Shown: positions 7,721-15,972, counted from the stretch's first letter. The stretch is DNA of 23,539 nt from Spirochaetaceae bacterium (GCA_003141795.1 PLNO01000261.1:1-23539), one strand, 5' to 3'. Made by a program: numbers and translations. The notes: a model not told the origin generated them from the letters alone.

Positions 7721-8710
7721 GTGAAATACAGAAAGCTCGGGAATACGGATCTGAACATGAGCCCCATCATCATGGGCGCGTGGCAATACGGGTGCGAGCG
7801 GTACTGGGGGGATGTTCCGACGAAAGATGCGTGCGACGTGATCGCGAAGGCCGTCGACAAGGGCATCAACACGATCGACACGGCCATCGGCTACGACGGT
7901 TCCGAGGACATAGTCGGTAAAGCGATAAAGAACATCCGGGACAAGGTGATCGTCATCTCCAAGGGCGGCGCCGACCCGAGAAAGATGGAGAGGAACGTCG
8001 ACATCAGCCTTTCACGGATGGGCCTGGATGTCATCGACCTCTATCTCGTTCATTACGCCGACACCGCCATCCCTATAGCGGAAACAATCGGGGGTATGGT
8101 GCGGCTGAAGCAAAAGGGAAAGATCAAGCACGTGGGCGTCTCGAACTTCTCCCGCGAGCAGGTCCTGCAGGCCCTTGATGTCGCCGACATCGCCTGCTGC
8201 GAGCAGGCCTACAATCTCCTGTGGCGGGAGATCGAGGACACGGGCACCCTGAAGGTCTGTACCGATCACAATGTCGGCATCCTTGCCTATTCATCCCTTG
8301 GCCAGGGGCTTTTCACCGGAAAAATCAGATCCGAGGCGGACATCCCGAAGAGGGAGGGAGACATCCGTCACCTCACCCTTCTCTTCCAGGGAGAAGCGTT
8401 CAAAGCGGGGCTTGCCATGGTGAAACATCTGGATGCTCTGGCCGCAAAGTACAAGAGGACGCCGGCGCAGGTCGCCATCAACTGGGTCGTCAATCAGAAG
8501 GGCATCACCTCCGCCATCGTGGGGAGCAAGACGGTGAAGCAGCTGGACGACAATCTCGGCGCCCTCGGATGGGAAATGGATAAAAAGGACTACGAGCTCC
8601 TGAGCACCGAGGGGAACAGGACGTCAAGGCTTTTCGATTACAGCTACAGCATGTTCGGAATGAAATACGACGGCATCAAGGTCGACGAGATGATCGATTC
8701 GTCCCTGTAG
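7721..8710 (+). CDS. Aldo-keto reductase
   Basis: This 329-residue protein is a (beta/alpha)8 aldo-keto reductase. The catalytic tetrad is visible: D53 and Y58 (TIDTAIGYDGSE), K81 (VISKGG) and H111 (YLVHYAD). The C-terminal NADPH-binding region includes AIVGSKTVKQLDDN. I choose GTG 7721 because AAGGAG lies six bases upstream and the protein then begins VKYRKLGNTDLNMS, the normal family start. An in-frame ATG at 7691 that overlaps the previous stop would add ten unconserved residues. It probably reduces an aldehyde or ketone, or oxidises a hydroxyl, of the pathway compound. A 37-base gap leads to the transporter genes. Confidence 0.9.
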   Translation: MKYRKLGNTDLNMSPIIMGAWQYGCERYWGDVPTKDACDVIAKAVDKGINTIDTAIGYDGSEDIVGKAIKNIRDKVIVISKGGADPRKMERNVDISLSRMGLDVIDLYLVHYADTAIPIAETIGGMVRLKQKGKIKHVGVSNFSREQVLQALDVADIACCEQAYNLLWREIEDTGTLKVCTDHNVGILAYSSLGQGLFTGKIRSEADIPKREGDIRHLTLLFQGEAFKAGLAMVKHLDALAAKYKRTPAQVAINWVVNQKGITSAIVGSKTVKQLDDNLGALGWEMDKKDYELLSTEGNRTSRLFDYSYSMFGMKYDGIKVDEMIDSSL

Positions 8711-8747
8711 CGGACGGTTTTCGGCGCGCTATCACGGGAGGTGGGGA

Positions 8748-10283
8748 TTGGCGGAACATGTGCTCGAGCTGGAGAAAATCGGCAAGACATTCGCGGGCGT
8801 GACGGTTCTGCGCAACATCAATCTCACACTGCGGAAGGGAGAAGTTCACGCCCTTCTCGGGGAAAACGGCGCGGGGAAGTCGACCCTGATCAAGATCCTG
8901 AGCGGCTATTACATGCCGGACCGTGGCGGGACCATCCGGGTGAACGGCACGCCCGTCGTCTTCTCCAATCCTAAAGACGCCATGGATGCCTCGATACACA
9001 CCATCTATCAGGAGCTCACCCTCTGCCCCCTGATGAGCGTCGCGGAAAACATCGTTCTCGACAAGCAGCACTCCTTCCCCGGCTTTCTTCAGAAGACACG
9101 CGGCTTCCACGACATGTCGGTGAAGGCCCTGGAGAAGCTCGGACAAAACGACATCAAACCGAACGCGATGGTAAAGGACCTGTCCATTGCCCAGCGGCAG
9201 GTCGTCGAGATCGCGAAGGCAATCACCGCGAATGCGCAGATCGTCCTCATGGACGAGCCTACATCCTCCATTTCGCAGTCCGATGCCGACAAGCTCATGA
9301 ACATCATCCGGGGCTTAAGGGATGACGGAGTCACGATCATCTACATCTCCCATCGCCTGCATGAGATCGACGGCATCGCCGACAGGATCACGGTCCTGAG
9401 GGACGGGGACCTCGTCGGCACCGTCAACAAGACGGACGTCACGGAACGGGACCTGATCAGCATGATGGTCGGCAGGGAGCTGACCAACATGTACCCGAAA
9501 ACGGAGGTTCCAATCGGGGAACCAGCTCTCCGCGTGGAGAACCTCGCGAGCGAGGGCGCCTTCCGGGGCGTATCGTTCGAGGTGCGCAGGGGGGAGATAT
9601 TCGGCATCGGGGGGCTTGTCGGCGCGAAACGAACCGAGGTCCTGGAGACGATCTTCGGCCTCCGCCCGATCACGGCCGGGAGGATACTCCTGAAAGGGAA
9701 GGCGTTCACGCCGAAGAATCCCCTGCACGCGATACGAAACGGGATCGCCTTCGTGACCGAGGACAGGAAGAAGTCCGGCCTGGTTCTCTGTCTGCCCGTC
9801 TTCGAGAACATCAACCTAGTCAATGCACGAAAGAAGGCTCGCTTCGGCTGGCTCGACTGGCGGCAGCTGATGCGGATCGCGGAAAACCAGAAGAAGGCCC
9901 TGAATATCCGGTTGAACAGGATCGAGCAGACGGTGGGGACCCTTTCCGGGGGAAACCAGCAGAAGGTCGCGCTTGCGAAATGGCTCGAGTTCGCCCCGGA
10001 CGTTCTGCTCTTCGACGAGCCGACGCGGGGAATCGACATCGGCGCAAAGACGGAGATCTATTCCATCATGGGAGCCCTTGCCGCGAAAGGCACGGCAATC
10101 ATCATGGTGTCCTCCGAGCTTCCCGAGCTCTTGAGCGTCGCGGACAGGATCATGGTCCTGCGCGAGGGGGAAATGCAGGGCATCGTCGGACGACAGGAGG
10201 CGACGCAGGAGATGATCATGTCGCTTGCAGCCCTGAAACACGTTGAGACAACCAACGGCACGCAGGAGAGGACCCAGGTATGA
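8748..10283 (+). CDS. Sugar ABC transporter ATP-binding protein, RbsA type (two ATPase domains)
   Basis: This is a 511-residue tandem ATPase of the ribose/xylose/galactose importer class. The first half has Walker A G38-T46 (GENGAGKST), the signature region LSIAQ at 145-149 and Walker B D169-E170. The second half has the degenerate Walker A GIGGLVGAKRT (286-296) normal for RbsA, the signature LSGGNQ (399-404) and Walker B D423-E424. It energises uptake through the permease encoded next. The start is TTG 8748, preceded by GGAGGTG at 8737-8743; no ATG suits the frame. Its end overlaps the permease start by four bases (ATGA). Confidence 0.95.
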   Translation: MAEHVLELEKIGKTFAGVTVLRNINLTLRKGEVHALLGENGAGKSTLIKILSGYYMPDRGGTIRVNGTPVVFSNPKDAMDASIHTIYQELTLCPLMSVAENIVLDKQHSFPGFLQKTRGFHDMSVKALEKLGQNDIKPNAMVKDLSIAQRQVVEIAKAITANAQIVLMDEPTSSISQSDADKLMNIIRGLRDDGVTIIYISHRLHEIDGIADRITVLRDGDLVGTVNKTDVTERDLISMMVGRELTNMYPKTEVPIGEPALRVENLASEGAFRGVSFEVRRGEIFGIGGLVGAKRTEVLETIFGLRPITAGRILLKGKAFTPKNPLHAIRNGIAFVTEDRKKSGLVLCLPVFENINLVNARKKARFGWLDWRQLMRIAENQKKALNIRLNRIEQTVGTLSGGNQQKVALAKWLEFAPDVLLFDEPTRGIDIGAKTEIYSIMGALAAKGTAIIMVSSELPELLSVADRIMVLREGEMQGIVGRQEATQEMIMSLAALKHVETTNGTQERTQV

Positions 10284-11251
10284 GCACGATTGCACCCCCC
10301 ATCAGAAGGCGAATGACGGTCGCCGACGTCCTCATCAGGTATCGGACCGTCGTCATTCTCCTGATTCTCGTCGCGACGTTCACGATTCTCCAGCACGTGT
10401 TCATTCTCCCTGCGAATCTCCTGAACATGCTGAAGCGGATGAGCTTCGTCGCGATCACCGCCTTCGGCATGACCTTCGTCATCACCCTGGGCGGGCTCGA
10501 CCTGTCCGTCGGAGGGACGGCGGCGATCGTGGGCGTCGCACTCGCCTTGATGCTCGGCGCCGGGATTCCCCTCGTCGTCGCCCTGCTGCTGTGCCTGCTC
10601 ATCGCCGCGGCCCTGGGAGCCATCAACGGAGTCATCATCGTCAAGGGAAGGATCGAGCCGTTCCTCGTCACCCTCGCGACGATGAACATCTTCCGTGGCA
10701 TTGCCCTCGTGGCCACGGGGGGGAGGCCCGTTCCCATCGTGAGCGAAGGATTCATCGAGTTCTTCGGCAACGGCTTCCTCTTCCGGGTCATCCCCATCCC
10801 CGTTCTCATCACGGCGGTCTTTTTCGCGATATCCCTGTTCCTGTACAAAAAGACCAAGTTCGGCTTCTACGCCCGTGCGATCGGCGGCAACCCCGAGGCG
10901 GCGAGGGTGGCGGGAATCGGCATCCAGTCGGTCAAGTTCCTGACCTACGTCATCAACGGGGTGTTCGCATTCTTCGCGGGGCTCATTCTTTCGGCCCTCA
11001 TGGGCAGCGGCATTCCGAGCATCGCCTCGGATCTTCCCCTGGATGCGATCTCCGCGGTCATTCTCGGAGGGACGGCCATCGCGGGAGGGTTCGGCAATGT
11101 CCTCGGGACCCTGGGGGGAGCGCTGATCATGTCGACGCTCAACAGCGGCATGTCCCTCCTGGGCGCGCAGTACCCGGTGCAGATTTTCGTGAAGGGCGTC
11201 GTGATCATATTCGCGGTACTCCTGGACAACGTGGTCAGGCCGAGGAACTAA
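10280..11251 (+). CDS. Sugar ABC transporter permease, RbsC type
   Basis: This is a 323-residue integral membrane protein with roughly nine to ten hydrophobic segments, the first at about residues 28-45. Family markers are MTFVITLGGLDLSVG, the EPFLVTLATMNIFRG motif and GGTAIAGGFGNVLGTLGGAL near the C-terminus. It would form a homodimeric channel with the RbsA-type ATPase. The ATG overlaps the ATPase stop. The binding-protein gene follows after 133 bases, an order (ATPase, permease, binding protein) less usual than binding protein first. Confidence 0.95.
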   Translation: MSTIAPPIRRRMTVADVLIRYRTVVILLILVATFTILQHVFILPANLLNMLKRMSFVAITAFGMTFVITLGGLDLSVGGTAAIVGVALALMLGAGIPLVVALLLCLLIAAALGAINGVIIVKGRIEPFLVTLATMNIFRGIALVATGGRPVPIVSEGFIEFFGNGFLFRVIPIPVLITAVFFAISLFLYKKTKFGFYARAIGGNPEAARVAGIGIQSVKFLTYVINGVFAFFAGLILSALMGSGIPSIASDLPLDAISAVILGGTAIAGGFGNVLGTLGGALIMSTLNSGMSLLGAQYPVQIFVKGVVIIFAVLLDNVVRPRN

Positions 11252-11384
11252 ACGATCATAGTCTCGTGAGCGGAAAGCCAGTTGAAAAGGAGGGATGTGC
11301 AGTAAGGAGTTCGGGTTCAGCTGCGACGTGCTCGCAGGCTCATTGAAGTCTTCATAGTCGAAACGAAAAAGGAGAGGAAGCGCG

Positions 11385-12560
11385 ATGAAAAGAATGATTC
11401 TTGGGCTCGTTGTTCTCTGCATGATCCTTGTCCCCACGCTCGTGATGGCCGGGGGGACCAAAGAGGGAACCGGGGATACCACCGCGGCGGTGGCAAGCTC
11501 GAAAGTCCACTCGAACGCCGATGAGTTCACCTATGTCCAGAAGGCGGGCACCAAGGTCGACCTCACCAGCTACTACGCCCAGTACAAGGTCGACAGCAAG
11601 AGCGTCATTTCGGCGATGGGCGGGGTTGTGACGGTAAAAGGGCTGCCGAAGAAGCTGCCGACGCCGAACAAGAAGTACAAGATCGGCCTCGCACTCTACT
11701 TCACCGTGGACGAGGTCGGCGCGTTCGTCCTCGACGGGACGAAGAAGGCCGCGGAGAAGATGGGGATCGAGCTGTTGGTGAACGACGCCAACTATGACCA
11801 GAACATCCAGGACCAGGCCATCGAGCAGTGGATACTGCAGAAGGTCGACGGCGTCATCTTCTACCCCGCGAACTTCAACGCCTGCGAAGGAATCCTCAAG
11901 AAGCTGAAGGCCGCGAACATCCCCGTCATGGCGGGAAATCCTCCCCTGGTCGGCGAGGTCAACAGCGTCATGACCATCGACAACGTTGAAATCGGCAGGC
12001 AGTCGGCGCAGTTCATCGTGAACGCCCTGAAGGCCAAAGGCAAGGTTGAAGGCACGGTCGTTTTCCAGACCCTTCCGTTCCTCCATCCGAACGCTGAAAC
12101 CCGCGAGGCCGGCTTCCGGGAAGTCCTCGGCAAGTACCCCGACATCAAGATCATCAAGCTGACCGGTATCACGCCTGAGGAGCACTACGCCGCCTTCGAA
12201 GGGGCCATGCAGGCGAACCCGAACATGGTGGCGGCATGGGGTCTGTACAGCTCGGCGGTCATCGGCATGGCCAACGCGCGCAAGGCCGCGGGCAAGACCA
12301 ACATCGTCCTGGTCGGCGTGGACAACGACCGCCCCATCCTGGCGGGCATCGCCAAGGGGGAGATCACCGGGAGCGTGGGCTACAACGCGTACAACCACGC
12401 GGAGTGGACCCTGTCCAACCTGGTCAACCTGCTGAACGGTGTGGAAGTGCCCGGGCAGATCATCGGACCCATCGAGGTGATCAACAAGGACAATGTTTCC
12501 AGCCTGTTCAAGATGTACTACGGCGGGAAGACTCTCGAAGATTACATGGCGGGCAAGTAG
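11385..12560 (+). CDS. Periplasmic sugar-binding protein of the ABC transporter (Peripla_BP_4/RbsB-like)
   Basis: This is a 391-residue exported binding protein. Residues 1-22 are a signal peptide (MKRMILGL... LVMA) with a likely signal peptidase I cut before GGTKEG; no lipobox cysteine is present. The bilobal fold begins near residue 97 (KYKIGLALYFTVDEVGAFVLDGTKKAA is its first strand and helix region) and includes DGVIFYPAN and LVGVDNDRPIL. About 70 residues between signal and fold are extra compared with RbsB and contain Tyr/Lys-rich sequence. GGAGAGG at 11371-11377 supports the ATG. A strong hairpin follows the stop, so this gene may be expressed above its neighbours. Ligand class: pentose, hexose, polyol or a derivative; not determinable here. 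Confidence 0.93.
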   Translation: MKRMILGLVVLCMILVPTLVMAGGTKEGTGDTTAAVASSKVHSNADEFTYVQKAGTKVDLTSYYAQYKVDSKSVISAMGGVVTVKGLPKKLPTPNKKYKIGLALYFTVDEVGAFVLDGTKKAAEKMGIELLVNDANYDQNIQDQAIEQWILQKVDGVIFYPANFNACEGILKKLKAANIPVMAGNPPLVGEVNSVMTIDNVEIGRQSAQFIVNALKAKGKVEGTVVFQTLPFLHPNAETREAGFREVLGKYPDIKIIKLTGITPEEHYAAFEGAMQANPNMVAAWGLYSSAVIGMANARKAAGKTNIVLVGVDNDRPILAGIAKGEITGSVGYNAYNHAEWTLSNLVNLLNGVEVPGQIIGPIEVINKDNVSSLFKMYYGGKTLEDYMAGK

Positions 12561-12574
12561 GGCCCTTGCATTCT

Positions 12575-12614
12575 CCGCGTGCGGATGGGCCGGGAGACGG
12601 TCGTCCGCACGCGG
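12575..12614 (+). terminator. Strong hairpin after the binding-protein gene (terminator or mRNA stabiliser)
   Basis: A perfect 11-bp inverted repeat, CCGCGTGCGGA (12575-12585) and TCCGCACGCGG (12604-12614), encloses an 18-base loop and begins 14 bases after the stop codon. It is followed by GCTTTC, which is not a true T-run. It may act as a partial terminator separating the VOC gene, or as a 3'-end stabiliser that raises binding-protein mRNA. Confidence 0.6.
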
Positions 12615-12643
12615 GCTTTCGAAGATCGGCGGTACGGCAAGAC

Positions 12644-13165
12644 ATGAGACAGCAGAAGGACATCCAGCTCCCCTTCCTCTCCCACGGCGTCACGCAGGTC
12701 GCCTGGGTCGTGGAGGATCTGGAGCGGGCAGTGGAGACGCAGTATCGCCTTTTCGGCATCGGCCCATGGCACTTCTACCTCTACGATCATGAGCTCCTCT
12801 CGATGATGCGCATACGCGGCAAGGATGCGGGGTTCGCAATGGATACCGCGGTGGCGAACGCGGGGCCGACGAGACTTGAAATCATTCAACCCCTTTCGGG
12901 CGACACGACATACCACGAGTTCGTGAGGAAAAACGGATACGGCAGGATCCACCACTTCGGGCTTGCCGTGGACAACATGGCGGAATCCCTGGAGCTCGCC
13001 CGGCAGGCAGGCATCGACGTCATAATGGAGGGCAGCGGCTACGGCCTCGACGGGGACGGACACTTCGCCTACCTGGACACCGAAGAAATCTATGGCATCA
13101 CCCTGGAGCTGATGGAAAGACCCGCCAGACGCCGCACGCCGAGGAAGATCTTTCCCGCGCCGTAG
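12644..13165 (+). CDS. VOC-superfamily (glyoxalase/methylmalonyl-CoA epimerase-like) protein
   Basis: This is a 173-residue protein with two beta-alpha-beta-beta-beta units. The first starts SHGVTQVAWVVEDLERAVE with GIGPWHFYLY following; the second starts RIHHFGLAVDNMAES. The candidate metal ligands include H14, a glutamate in RLEIIQP, H105/H106 in the second unit and a terminal glutamate in ITLELME. VOC enzymes do epimerisation, dioxygenation or isomerisation of oxo compounds at a metal centre. It ends the plus-strand run, after the hairpin, with a weak ribosome site, so it may be expressed less than the transporter. Its role in the pathway is unknown; removing or epimerising a reactive dicarbonyl intermediate is one possibility. 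Confidence 0.82.
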   Translation: MRQQKDIQLPFLSHGVTQVAWVVEDLERAVETQYRLFGIGPWHFYLYDHELLSMMRIRGKDAGFAMDTAVANAGPTRLEIIQPLSGDTTYHEFVRKNGYGRIHHFGLAVDNMAESLELARQAGIDVIMEGSGYGLDGDGHFAYLDTEEIYGITLELMERPARRRTPRKIFPAP

Positions 13166-13184
13166 AACCGGCACGCCCGCTCCT

Positions 13185-14390
13185 TCAGCGAAGAGGGGCG
13201 CTCCGCCGCGCGAGCCTCCCCAGGCCGAGCTGCGCAAGTGCAGCCAGTGTTCCCACGGCACAACATCCGATCCAGAGGGTCGAGCCGCCCAGATTCTGAT
13301 ATACGAGCCCACCGAGCCAGGGACCGAGGAACAGCGAGAGCCCCCATGCCGAGCCGTACACGCCCTGGAAGAGTCCGCGCAGGGCGACGGGTGCGCGGTC
13401 CGCTATGATCGCAGGTGCTACCGAGGTTCCGAGCAGCTCTCCGATCGTCCAGATGAAAACACTCACCATATACAACGGAAGCGTCGATGCCAGGGCGGTG
13501 AAGCCGAACCCCAGCCCGCAGGAAAGCGCGGAGACGGCCATGGTGCGGAAGCGCGGCCATCGCGCCGCCATGGCGGAGAGCGGGATCGTGGTGAGGATGA
13601 TCAGCAGGCCGTTGACGGAAATCGCCAGGCCGAAATCGCGCGGGAGAAGGCCGTTTGCGGCCATCGCGAGGGGAAGTGTGACCGCGTGCTGGGAGTAGAC
13701 GATTCCGGTGGCGAGTGTGAGAAGGCTGAACAGGAGGAGGACCGGAGCAGCGGTGAGCTGTGAAACCCGTTCCCCTATTCGGGCGTGGGCGGCGTGATGC
13801 GCAGCCTCTGCCGGCCGCGTCTCCTTGAACCCGAACAGGACGATGAGGCCGAAGGCGAGCGTCGTCAGTCCGTCGGCGACGAACAGGGCGAGGTAGGAGG
13901 CGCCCGCGATCAGGCCGGCCAGAACGGGTGCGATGGCCGCACCGAGGTTGATCGCCCAGTAGATGTAGCCGTAACCGCGCGTGCGCGCCTCGGGCGCCAC
14001 GAGGTCAGCCACTGCCGCGCTGACCGCGGGGCGGTACAGGTCGGTGAAGAACCCGACGATGAACGTGCAGATGGCGATCGGCAGGAGCCCGTGGGCAAGC
14101 CCGAGTGCCACCATTGCGAAAGGGGCGATGAGGAAGCTCATGAGCATCACCGGCCGTCGTCCCAGGCGGTCCGCCATGACGCCGCCGCTCATCTGCGCGA
14201 GGAAAGAGCCCGCCCCGAACAGGGACACCATGAACGCGGCCCGGCCTGCGGGAATGGCGCGCTGCGTCGTGAGGTACAAGGTGAGGAAGGGGATGACGAG
14301 CCCGCCCAGCCGATTGACCAGAGTCCCGATCCACAGCAGCCAGTATGCGGGAGGGAGGCCAGCGGTGAGTCCGGCGAACCGGGAAGGCAT
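13185..14390 (-). CDS. Major facilitator superfamily transporter (DHA1-like)
   Basis: This 401-residue protein has about twelve hydrophobic segments. The MFS motif A between TM2 and TM3 is clear (GGVMADRLGRRPVM, residues 69-82), and motif-C-like glycine-rich helices follow. Such proteins export drugs or metabolites using the proton gradient. I start it at ATG 14390; GTG 14396 is two codons upstream in the same frame, and much longer readings cross into the opposite promoter region. It is convergent with the VOC gene (19-base gap) and divergent from the FAD oxidoreductase. No regulator is adjacent, and substrate cannot be predicted. Confidence 0.9.
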   Translation of the reverse strand: MPSRFAGLTAGLPPAYWLLWIGTLVNRLGGLVIPFLTLYLTTQRAIPAGRAAFMVSLFGAGSFLAQMSGGVMADRLGRRPVMLMSFLIAPFAMVALGLAHGLLPIAICTFIVGFFTDLYRPAVSAAVADLVAPEARTRGYGYIYWAINLGAAIAPVLAGLIAGASYLALFVADGLTTLAFGLIVLFGFKETRPAEAAHHAAHARIGERVSQLTAAPVLLLFSLLTLATGIVYSQHAVTLPLAMAANGLLPRDFGLAISVNGLLIILTTIPLSAMAARWPRFRTMAVSALSCGLGFGFTALASTLPLYMVSVFIWTIGELLGTSVAPAIIADRAPVALRGLFQGVYGSAWGLSLFLGPWLGGLVYQNLGGSTLWIGCCAVGTLAALAQLGLGRLARRSAPLR

Positions 14391-14402
14391 TTTCACCGGC
14401 CG

Positions 14403-14411
14403 AGCATACCA
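14403..14411 (-). promoter_or_regulatory. Possible extended -10 promoter for the MFS gene
   Basis: On the minus strand TGG precedes TATGCT (14403-14408), matching the extended -10 form. No clear -35 box is present. Transcription would begin close to the GTG at 14396, so the message would be almost leaderless. Weak evidence. Confidence 0.25.
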
Positions 14412-14496
14412 GAAAAGCCGGCGGGCGTTCACCCCGCAGCTGCGGGCGCGCGCGGCGCCCCGACCGGCGATGCGACTATCCGATCCGCGCAACCTT

Positions 14497-14523
14497 TGGC
14501 ATAATTGATGGAGTATGCTCCAT
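14497..14523 (+). promoter_or_regulatory. Extended -10 promoter with overlapping inverted repeat
   Basis: TGG followed by CATAAT (14500-14505, five of six matches) gives an extended -10 element for the FAD oxidoreductase. No good -35 box is visible. Directly downstream, ATGGAG (14508-14513) and CTCCAT (14518-14523) form a 6-bp inverted repeat with a TATG spacer, positioned as an operator would be at the start of transcription. Confidence 0.45.
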
Positions 14524-14622
14524 GAAAAAAAGGATCTTTCAGCGAGGGCCTGCATTGCTATCACGCTGTTCGCATGCGCCGTATTCGTTCTGAGCGGACG
14601 ACATATATACCATGCAGACTGA
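14515..14622 (+). CDS. Possible 35-codon leader peptide with one membrane segment
   Basis: ATG at 14515 opens a 35-codon frame. Its charged start (MLHEKKDLSARA) is followed by a hydrophobic stretch of about 17 residues (CIAITLFACAVFVLSG), and its stop overlaps the first codons of the FAD oxidoreductase by 11 bases. It would be nearly leaderless from the extended -10 promoter. The hydrophobic segment and the overlap suggest translational coupling, but there is no ribosome site at a proper distance. A competing 23-codon frame starts at 14522 with GGAG eight bases upstream. Either or both could be chance. Confidence 0.2.
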   Translation: MLHEKKDLSARACIAITLFACAVFVLSGRHIYHAD

Positions 14623-15769
14623 CGTGATCGTGATCGGGGGTGGCGCCACGGGCTGTGGGGTCGCATGGGATCTCAGCCTGCGCGGAGTCCGTGTCATCCT
14701 CGTGGAGAAGGGCGGGCTCGGTGCGGGGACGAGCGGCCGCTACCACGGCCTGCTGCACTCGGGAGGCCGCTACGCGGTGGCCGATCCGGATACGGCACGG
14801 GAATGCGCGCTGGAAAACTGCACCGTGCGCCGCATTGCGGCGCCTGCCGTTGCTGCCACAGGCGGGCTTTTTGTCCAGGGCAGGAACGACGATGCATCAT
14901 ATATCGATGAATGGCTGCGGGCCTGCATTGTGGCGGGGATCCCCGTCCGGGAGATCCCGGTGACGAAGGCACTCGCGCAGGAGCCGGGTCTCGATCCCGG
15001 GATACGTGCAGCCTTCTCGGTCCCGGATGCGGTGTGCAACGCCTTCACCCTCTGCTCGCTCCTGGCACGGGGCGCGGAAGCGCGGGGAGCGTCGATCCTC
15101 ACACACCATGAGATGAAAGAGTTCCTCCGAGAGGGATGCAGCGTGGTCGGTGTCCGCGTGCAGGACGCGCGAAGCGGAGCTGCGGTCGTCCTGCACGCGC
15201 GGCTCACCATCATTGCCGCCGGACCCTGGGGCGGGGAGCTTGCCCGCCGCGCGGGCGCCGGGCTCACGATGTCACTGGCCCGGGGCGCGATGCTCGCCTA
15301 CGAGGGCCTGCTCGTGCGGGGCGTCGTCAACCGTCTGCAGCCCCCCGGCGACGGCGACATCCTCCTCCCCCGGGGGAGCGTGAGCATCGCCGGCACGACC
15401 ATCGTCCCCACCGAGGACCCCGACGACCGCACCGTATCCTCCGCTGAGATCGATCGGATCACCGAGCAGATCGCCAATGTCGTTCCCGTGATCCGCGGCC
15501 GTGCCGTCAAGCATTCCTGGGCCGGCGTCCGCCCGCTGTACGGTGGAGGTCAGGGCCCGGACGCAGCCCGGGGTGCGGATCCCCACTTGTGGAGCAGGGA
15601 CTTCGCGGTGATCGATCACGCGGCAGCTGACGGCATCGAGGGGCTCATGACGATAGTCGGGGGAAAGCTCACGACCTTCCGTCTCATGGCGGAGCGCACC
15701 GCGGACGCGGCGTGCCGCATCCTCGGGGTCGCCGTACCGTGCAGTACCGCGACCACGCCCCTGACATGA
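14612..15769 (+). CDS. FAD-dependent oxidoreductase, GlpA/GlpD (glycerol-3-phosphate dehydrogenase) family, short form
   Basis: This is a 385-residue flavoprotein. It starts with the FAD-binding motif VIGGGATGCGVAWDLSLRG (residues 8-25) and VEKGGLGAGTSGR, and near the end has GGKLTTFRLM (350-359), both typical of GlpA/GlpD. It stops soon after, so it lacks the C-terminal domain of GlpD (about 500 residues) and the iron-sulfur region of GlpA (about 540). It probably oxidises a hydroxyl of glycerol 3-phosphate or a similar polyol phosphate and passes electrons to a quinone or partner protein. No GlpB/GlpC partner is adjacent. The ribosome site at ATG 14612 is poor. Confidence 0.87.
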   Translation: MQTDVIVIGGGATGCGVAWDLSLRGVRVILVEKGGLGAGTSGRYHGLLHSGGRYAVADPDTARECALENCTVRRIAAPAVAATGGLFVQGRNDDASYIDEWLRACIVAGIPVREIPVTKALAQEPGLDPGIRAAFSVPDAVCNAFTLCSLLARGAEARGASILTHHEMKEFLREGCSVVGVRVQDARSGAAVVLHARLTIIAAGPWGGELARRAGAGLTMSLARGAMLAYEGLLVRGVVNRLQPPGDGDILLPRGSVSIAGTTIVPTEDPDDRTVSSAEIDRITEQIANVVPVIRGRAVKHSWAGVRPLYGGGQGPDAARGADPHLWSRDFAVIDHAAADGIEGLMTIVGGKLTTFRLMAERTADAACRILGVAVPCSTATTPLT

Positions 15770-15972
15770 GCGCCTAGTTGCCGGAATCCCCCGCGAGTTG
15801 ACCGACAGCGTCATCGAAATCCGACGATGTGCTGGGTGCGACGGCCCTCGTCACGTCCGTCCCGCCGAGCGCGGAGCTCATGCTGCTCAACTTCCAACCA
15901 GCGCGCCGGGGCGCGAAACCCGGATTGCCGCCGTCCCGCCGATCCCGTTATCCTTGTCGCAAGAGGTACATC

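Noticed and set aside
11295..11357. A 20-codon frame between the permease and binding-protein genes, close behind an AGGAGG.
   Set aside because: The AGGAGG is only one base from the ATG, far too close to work, and the peptide has no recognisable feature.
10058..11530. A long (490-codon) open frame antisense to the permease gene.
   Set aside because: The permease on the other strand has clear family motifs and coupled starts; the antisense product is rich in Asp, Glu, Arg and His, as expected from reading GC-rich coding DNA backwards.
15829..15972. A possible 48-residue N-terminal extension of the ene-reductase.
   Set aside because: It is basic and unconserved, while AAGAGG sits at the right distance from ATG 15973, where the family normally starts.
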